Assembly (NCBI GenBank): GCA_029266295.1
Contig: JAQSXD010000238.1
Coordinates: 1-6,039 of the forward strand
DNA from: Bacillota bacterium
GTDB lineage: Bacteria > Bacillota > Clostridia > Peptostreptococcales > Anaerovoracaceae
DNA: 6,039 nucleotides
Direction of reading: 5' to 3'
Every line of letters begins with the position of its first letter. Positions within the stretch are counted from its first letter, which is position 1. The position numbers were made by a program, and so were the translations under genes. This document shows, in pieces, positions 1 to 3,497 of this stretch. Under the pieces are notes generated by a model. That model was given only the letters and a program-made list of their open reading frames with translations. It did no database searches and was not told where the DNA came from.

Positions 1-1
1 C

Positions 2-1000
2 AGACAGCAAAACCCTACCAGGGAGCATCTTGAATGTACCGTAGCAGCGTTAGAGGGCGGCAGTCATGCTGTTGCTTTTACGTCTGGAATGGCTGCCATC
101 ACTGCCTTAATGGAACTCTTCCAGCCCGGGGACCATATCATCGCTTCTGAGGATTTATATGGCGGGTCGATTCGACTGTTTGAACAGATCAATAAGAAGA
201 ACGGATTACGGTTCAGCTATGCCGACACATCAGAAGCAACGAAAATAGAAGCTTTGATTACAGAAGATACAAAGGCCGTTTTTATTGAAACACCATCGAA
301 TCCGACTATGATTGTCACCGATATCAAAGCAGTTTCAGCGCTGACCAGGCCACGTGGAATTCTTTTGATCGTTGACAATACATTTTTGACTCCATATTTT
401 CAGAAACCTCTGCAGCTTGGAGCAGACATCATCGTTCACAGCGGAACAAAATACCTTTGTGGACATAATGACACCCTTGCAGGATTTTTAGTTACAGAAG
501 ATCAAACCCTCGGAGAGAAGCTCCGTCATCTCTTGATGTCACTGGGTTCATGTCTCTCTCCTTTTGATAGCTGGCTTTTGATCCGAGGGATTAAGACCCT
601 TGCCATCAGAATGGAAAAACAGCAGGAAAACGCCATCGCAATCGCCCACTGGCTGAAAACTCATCCGAAGGTTAAGAAAGTTTATTATGCCGGCTTATCG
701 GAACACCCTTCCTACGAGATTTCATCAACACAGGCTTCCGGGTTCGGATCTATGATCTCTTTCTCCGTTGACAGTGAGGCAACCGCTATACAGGTGCTGG
801 AAAAGGTAGAACTGATTCTCTACGCAGAAAGTCTGGGCGGAGTGGAAACGCTGATTACCTATCCAATGCTTCAGACCCACGCAGACCTTTCTAAGGAAGA
901 ACGCGATGCCAGAGGGATCAATGAAACCCTGCTTCGTCTTTCCGTAGGCCTGGAATACGCAGAAGACCTCATTTCCGATTTAAAACAGGCTCTTGGATGA
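2..1000 (+). CDS. PLP-dependent trans-sulfuration enzyme, cystathionine gamma-synthase/lyase type (5' partial)
   Basis: This is a cytosolic fold-type I PLP enzyme of the Cys/Met metabolism family. It probably makes cystathionine from an activated homoserine and cysteine, or carries out a related gamma-elimination or thiolation. The frame is open from base 2, so 332 residues are visible and about 45-55 N-terminal residues lie outside the window. Numbering from the first visible codon, the N-terminus shows the family NPTR motif (residues 4-7) and the SGMAA phosphate-binding turn (28-32). The IETPSNPT segment and the VDNTF segment with its PLP-ring aspartate follow. The Schiff-base lysine is Lys150 in HSGTKYLCGHND (codon 449-451). 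The C-terminal SLGGVETLITYP and RLSVGLEYAEDLI motifs are intact. Glu276 in AESLGG (codon 827-829) matches the glutamate typical of gamma-synthases and gamma-lyases and argues against a beta-lyase. The C-terminus resembles Firmicutes MetI/MetB-like enzymes, but synthase, lyase and O-acetylhomoserine thiolyase cannot be separated by eye. Its last 21 bases overlap the convergent phosphatase gene, and I see no terminator after it. Confidence 0.93.
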   Translation, partial: RQQNPTREHLECTVAALEGGSHAVAFTSGMAAITALMELFQPGDHIIASEDLYGGSIRLFEQINKKNGLRFSYADTSEATKIEALITEDTKAVFIETPSNPTMIVTDIKAVSALTRPRGILLIVDNTFLTPYFQKPLQLGADIIVHSGTKYLCGHNDTLAGFLVTEDQTLGEKLRHLLMSLGSCLSPFDSWLLIRGIKTLAIRMEKQQENAIAIAHWLKTHPKVKKVYYAGLSEHPSYEISSTQASGFGSMISFSVDSEATAIQVLEKVELILYAESLGGVETLITYPMLQTHADLSKEERDARGINETLLRLSVGLEYAEDLISDLKQALG

Positions 1001-1465
1001 ACAAACGCTCATTTCATTCACGATCTGTGCCAGCAGCGCTTCGCAGCCTTCTCTCACATCACTATAGGTTTCATCAAAATTCCCAGTGTACCAGGGATCT
1101 GCAATGTCCCCCGGGCGATTTGTAAAGTCCAGAAGACGTGATATTTTCCCATCTCTGTCATGGGCTATGATCCTCGAAATATTTCTTACGTTATTGCGAT
1201 CCATAGCAATAATATAATCATAGCTGTCGTAATCAGCTCTCCGCAATTGAATTGCGCATTTTCCATCAGAAGAAATACCGTATTCTGCAAGTTTTCTCCT
1301 GGTTCCCCTATGTACCGGATTTCCAATTTCCTCCGTACTGGTTGCAGAAGAAGCAATAAAGAATTGCTCCTGGAGTCCCTTCTTCCGTACCATATCTTTA
1401 AAAACGAATTCTGCCATTGGTGATCTGCAAATATTTCCATGACATACAAACATAATTTTAATCAT
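980..1465 (-). CDS. Low-molecular-weight protein-tyrosine phosphatase
   Basis: This 161-residue cytosolic protein is the usual length for the LMW-PTP (arsenate-reductase fold) family, which removes phosphate from protein tyrosine and sometimes from small molecules. The N-terminal P-loop is VCHGNICRSP, with the nucleophile Cys8 (codon at 1442-1444) and Arg14 in the C-X5-R pattern, followed by the family serine. The general acid loop is present as DPWYTG, with Asp123. All catalytic elements are intact, so activity is expected; the substrate is unknown. The ATG start at 1465 is supported by an upstream AAAGAGGG (1471-1478), five bases before the start. The 87 bases separating it from the B3/B4 gene hold no convincing promoter or terminator, so it is probably the last gene of the PadR operon, though an independent weak promoter is possible. 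In Firmicutes, LMW-PTPs occur beside tyrosine kinases in capsule loci or as stress-related singletons; no kinase is visible here. The final six codons and stop lie inside the 3' end of the convergent trans-sulfuration gene. Confidence 0.95.
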   Translation of the reverse strand: MIKIMFVCHGNICRSPMAEFVFKDMVRKKGLQEQFFIASSATSTEEIGNPVHRGTRRKLAEYGISSDGKCAIQLRRADYDSYDYIIAMDRNNVRNISRIIAHDRDGKISRLLDFTNRPGDIADPWYTGNFDETYSDVREGCEALLAQIVNEMSVCSSKSLF

Positions 1466-1552
1466 TCATTCCCTCTTTTTTGATTGCCTCTGTTTCGATA
1501 GTTCAGCAAGTTATTTCAAATCAGTTTTCTGTAATCCCTGGAAATCTGCTGG

Positions 1553-2260
1553 CTAGGCGATTTCTATCTCTTTATGATCCCGATCAATCATTGAGATATT
1601 ACAGGCTCCGCCTAAATGGTTTTCAACGGATTTTGCCAATTCATTCAGAGCGAGTTCAAGCTCATTGGTTCTTCCTTCATCGATGGATTCGATACAAAGG
1701 AAGGCATTTTTCGTTTTTTCCGTAAGCATGGTTCTTACAGATTCCCGCCAATTCCAACACCTGCAAATAGCACCTGCATCATCTTTATAAACGATCTCAC
1801 CTTCATAGGGCGGTGCATTTTCGCCGGTTCCAAGTGTTACAAAGTCTTCATTTCCAATTGCCTTAGTAAGCCTGATATGACCAGCAAATTCATCGATATC
1901 CTCTCCTCCGCAAGGCAAACCATACCGCAAGGAAACTGCGTTATAGAGATCAACCAAGGGATTAATTGCATTTAATTCGTTACCGTTTTGCACGCGTTTG
2001 AGCAAAGCTTCAATGGAGGATCTTGCCCCTTTCTTCGTCTTGAATTTTTGAAACGCCTCTCTCCATACTTTAATTACCTCATTGCTGCTGAATTCTGCGT
2101 TCTTCAAATACTTTAAGGCTTCCTGCTCCGCGCTGCGGATCATATCGATATATTGGGATTCATCCTTTATCGCGTTGTCAATATTATGGCAAACGACAAT
2201 ACCAATTTTTGCATTGGGAAACAGATCCCAAAACGCATCTTCCACAATAAATTTTTTCAT
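1553..2260 (-). CDS. Solo B3/B4 (PheRS beta editing-like) domain protein
   Basis: This 235-residue soluble protein matches the stand-alone B3/4 domain family (COG3382-like), homologous to the B3/B4 editing module of the phenylalanyl-tRNA synthetase beta subunit. That module hydrolyses Tyr mischarged onto tRNA-Phe. Residues 1-95 form a mostly helical lead with the family pattern FPNAKIGIVVCHNIDN (14-29). The core begins at NPLVDLYNAVSLRYGLPCGG (100-119), which parallels the NxVVDxxNYVxxxxGQP motif of PheT. It continues through HIRLTKAIGNEDFVTLG (128-144) and GEIVYKDDAGAICRCWNWRES (154-174). No catalytic synthetase or anticodon-binding domain is present. The length is normal for the solo family. 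The function of solo members is not settled: trans-editing of a misacylated tRNA or binding of an amino-acid-like ligand are both reasonable inferences. The ATG at 2260 is preceded by AAGGAGG lying inside the upstream membrane-protein gene, and only four bases separate that gene's stop from this start, so translation is likely coupled. Confidence 0.9.
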   Translation of the reverse strand: MKKFIVEDAFWDLFPNAKIGIVVCHNIDNAIKDESQYIDMIRSAEQEALKYLKNAEFSSNEVIKVWREAFQKFKTKKGARSSIEALLKRVQNGNELNAINPLVDLYNAVSLRYGLPCGGEDIDEFAGHIRLTKAIGNEDFVTLGTGENAPPYEGEIVYKDDAGAICRCWNWRESVRTMLTEKTKNAFLCIESIDEGRTNELELALNELAKSVENHLGGACNISMIDRDHKEIEIA

Positions 2261-2264
2261 TGGT

Positions 2265-2960
2265 TCATTCCTCCTTAGAGCCCAGTTTAAAAAAACTGTT
2301 TGTATAGTTGTGATTCAATACTGTTATAATTAAATACGCTGGCGCCAGAACTATGATTGGATAGAAACAATTTATCGTCAATAAAACGGTATTCTTCATG
2401 ACCAATCTTAATAACACTACTGATGTCCACACTACTGCAAATCCTATAATTAATACAAATTGCAATTTTCGGTTTTTCTTTGTTAGTTCAAAGGAATTTT
2501 TCGTCATATAATAGTATATACCAAACCCCATCCCCAAAGCAATCAATGTCGAAAGAACAAACCCAGCCGTTATCTGCATTGAAAATTGGCCCGATTGAAT
2601 GATATTGACGATTGCAGACGAACATACAATTTCTACAAGGTACAAGACCATAATACCATGGACAAGAACATACGATATTTCCAATCCTTTTTCATATCGT
2701 GTTTTTGAACTTCCATTTTTTATCAGTTCATCGCAGAATGCCTTATAATCCTCACCAATGACTTCAGAGAACTGCTGATTTCTCAATTGCGACTCCAGTG
2801 CCATCCCTGTTAATTCTTTCCGAATGACTTCTATGTCATATTCACATAAGTTAGAAGCTCTCAGATAGCAGACCATATCCACCATAATTGTATTGCTTTC
2901 ATTTGACAATAATTTGTCTTGCTTATTATTCTCCTTACGCAACTTTTTTAGCTGATTCAT
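2265..2960 (-). CDS. PadR-associated HAAS/DUF1048-like membrane protein, four predicted TM helices
   Basis: This 231-residue protein is probably the membrane partner of the adjacent PadR regulator. Residues 1-92 are hydrophilic and helical. The stretch 41-81, YDIEVIRKELTGMALES followed by FSEVIGEDYKAFCDELI, resembles the helical domain of the DUF1048/DUF1129/DUF1700 group (HAAS signalling domain), with its typical GEDxxAFCDEL ending. Four hydrophobic segments follow, at about residues 94-121, 129-151, 167-187 and 191-215, and a short charged tail ends in GSKEE. No enzyme motif or signal peptide is visible. Such proteins are commonly encoded beside PadR repressors and are thought to take part in membrane or envelope signalling; a direct role here is inference. 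The start at 2960 overlaps the PadR stop as ATGA and has GGAGGG (2972-2967) six bases upstream. Base composition is AT-rich in much of the gene (25-38% G+C in most sampled 60-base lines), unlike the flanking dikinase gene. Confidence 0.8.
   Translation of the reverse strand: MNQLKKLRKENNKQDKLLSNESNTIMVDMVCYLRASNLCEYDIEVIRKELTGMALESQLRNQQFSEVIGEDYKAFCDELIKNGSSKTRYEKGLEISYVLVHGIMVLYLVEIVCSSAIVNIIQSGQFSMQITAGFVLSTLIALGMGFGIYYYMTKNSFELTKKNRKLQFVLIIGFAVVWTSVVLLRLVMKNTVLLTINCFYPIIVLAPAYLIITVLNHNYTNSFFKLGSKEE
2270..2276 (-). promoter_or_regulatory. Ribosome binding site of the B3/B4 gene, embedded in the upstream gene
   Basis: AAGGAGG reads on the minus strand nine bases before the ATG at 2260. It is made of the Lys-Glu-Glu codons that end the membrane-protein gene, whose TGA stop is at 2267-2265. 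A near-perfect Shine-Dalgarno within the upstream gene's last codons fixes the start of the B3/B4 gene and indicates translational coupling. Confidence 0.85.
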
Positions 2961-3289
2961 TGTTTACCCTCCAATGATATAATTTTTTTAACTGTATTGG
3001 AAAGACTATTCCAATACGCTTCAAAAGAACTCAAAGTTTCTATTCCATCTTTTGTTATGAAATAATACTTTCTGCTTGGCCCCAATGGGGATGGCCTAAA
3101 CTCAGCAAAGATAAGTCCTTTCTTTTCCAGCCTTACGAGCAACGGATAAATTGTACCTTCCTGGATATCTTCAAACCCGTAGTTTTTGAGCTTTTCCATA
3201 ATCTCATATCCATATGTCACCTCTAAATTGATAATTTTTAAGATGCAACCCTCTAATGTTCCGCGCATTAACTGTGATTTATCAAACAA
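2957..3289 (-). CDS. PadR-family transcriptional regulator (TTG start)
   Basis: This 110-residue protein has the length of a minimal PadR repressor: an N-terminal winged helix-turn-helix plus a short C-terminal dimerisation helix. Family features appear in order. MRGTLEGCILKII (8-20) is helix 1, and the YGYEIMEKL segment follows. Then come the recognition region, EGTIYPLLVRLEKKGLI, and the wing, SPLGPSRKYYFITKDG. The C-terminal helix covers about residues 86-110. It starts with TTG at 3289. The Shine-Dalgarno-like GAGGGTG seven bases upstream and the family-typical lead of about seven residues before RGTLEG favour TTG over the internal ATG at 3268. It is the first gene of its transcription unit, directly behind a strong promoter whose -10 and start region are covered by an inverted repeat, so self-repression is likely. 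The inducing signal cannot be read from the sequence; PadR proteins respond to small phenolics, drugs or envelope stress in other systems. Confidence 0.95.
   Translation of the reverse strand: MFDKSQLMRGTLEGCILKIINLEVTYGYEIMEKLKNYGFEDIQEGTIYPLLVRLEKKGLIFAEFRPSPLGPSRKYYFITKDGIETLSSFEAYWNSLSNTVKKIISLEGKQ
2967..2972 (-). promoter_or_regulatory. Ribosome binding site of the membrane-protein gene, embedded in padR
   Basis: GGAGGG on the minus strand lies six bases before the ATG at 2960, formed by the Leu-Glu-Gly codons near the end of the PadR gene. With the 4-base ATGA overlap of stop and start, it supports coupled translation of the regulator and the membrane protein. Confidence 0.82.
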
Positions 3290-3296
3290 TATACTT

Positions 3297-3303
3297 CACC
3301 CTC
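3297..3303 (-). promoter_or_regulatory. Ribosome binding site supporting the TTG start of padR
   Basis: GAGGGTG on the minus strand ends seven bases before the TTG at 3289. No comparable purine run precedes the internal ATG at 3268 at proper spacing, so this site decides the start codon. Confidence 0.7.
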
Positions 3304-3330
3304 TTTTCAGTATGTACTACAACAGCTATA

Positions 3331-3367
3331 TTGCGGTGCATGGTAGTGTGTCTACATTGTACCGCAT
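3331..3367. promoter_or_regulatory. Imperfect inverted repeat, candidate PadR operator
   Basis: The 16-base arm TTGCGGTGCATGGTAG (3331-3346) is the inverted partner of CTACATTGTACCGCAT (3352-3367), with 12 of 16 positions matching and a 5-base centre, TGTGT. The inner part, ATGGTAG-N5-CTACAT, resembles the ATGT/ACAT arms of known PadR boxes. The dyad covers the -10 box and is centred at 3349, the predicted transcription start, which is where a repressor would block RNA polymerase. A related direct repeat (CTACyATGC on the minus strand) recurs 26 bases apart, at 3372-3364 and 3346-3338. Which arrangement PadR binds is inference. Confidence 0.68.
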
Positions 3368-3384
3368 AGTAGCGTTTGTGTCAA
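3356..3384 (-). promoter_or_regulatory. Housekeeping-sigma promoter of the PadR operon
   Basis: On the minus strand a perfect TTGACA -35 box (3384-3379) is followed by exactly 17 bases and a TACAAT -10 box (3361-3356), one mismatch from consensus. Transcription would start near 3349, giving a leader of about 60 bases before the TTG start. It lies just beyond the terminator of the dikinase gene, consistent with an independent unit reading leftward. Confidence 0.85.
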
Positions 3385-3405
3385 CATCCGATAAATTGAT
3401 TTGAT

Positions 3406-3454
3406 AAATAAAAAGACGCCGCACTAAAATCTATTCTAGATTTTAAAAACGGCG
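3406..3454 (-). terminator. Rho-independent terminator of the pyruvate, phosphate dikinase gene
   Basis: Downstream of the dikinase stop (3498), the minus strand can fold with CGCCG (3454-3450) pairing CGGCG (3421-3417). An inner perfect 8-bp stem, AAAATCTA/TAGATTTT, has a GAA loop; a 5/4-base internal loop separates the two stems. It is followed directly by TCTTTTTATTT (3416-3406), a clear U-rich tract. It isolates the dikinase transcript from the PadR promoter just beyond. Confidence 0.85.
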
Positions 3455-3461
3455 CCGTTTT
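3446..3461. repeat. Perfect 16-bp palindrome AAAACGGCGCCGTTTT beside the terminator
   Basis: This self-complementary sequence overlaps the upstream arm of the dikinase terminator. On the minus strand it could fold into a 6-bp stem with a GCGC loop followed by a short T run, so it competes with the larger hairpin for the CGCCG segment. It may be a secondary terminator or simply part of the same element. Confidence 0.6.
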
Positions 3462-3497
3462 AACCATTATATGAACGTTCTATCTTTCAATTTGTAT

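Noticed and set aside
1466..1552. Possible independent promoter for the phosphatase gene (a TTGAAA-like box on the minus strand)
   Set aside because: No acceptable -10 box occurs 16-18 bases downstream, so read-through from the PadR operon is the simpler explanation.
1616..1975. 119-codon open frame on the + strand within the B3/B4 gene
   Set aside because: It is antisense to a clearly conserved domain, has no good ribosome binding site and no family resemblance.
2283..2298. Inverted repeat CAGTTT/AAACTG with an AAAA loop just before the B3/B4 ribosome binding site
   Set aside because: It is a weak 6-bp AT-rich stem made entirely of coding sequence for the end of the membrane protein, with no U-tract after it. 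It is not convincing as an attenuator or terminator.
2339..2348. Palindrome CTGGCGCCAG sharing the GGCGCC core with the palindrome at 3446-3461
   Set aside because: The shared core is only six bases, and this copy lies in the membrane-protein reading frame (Leu-Ala-Pro), so a common regulatory role is not supported.
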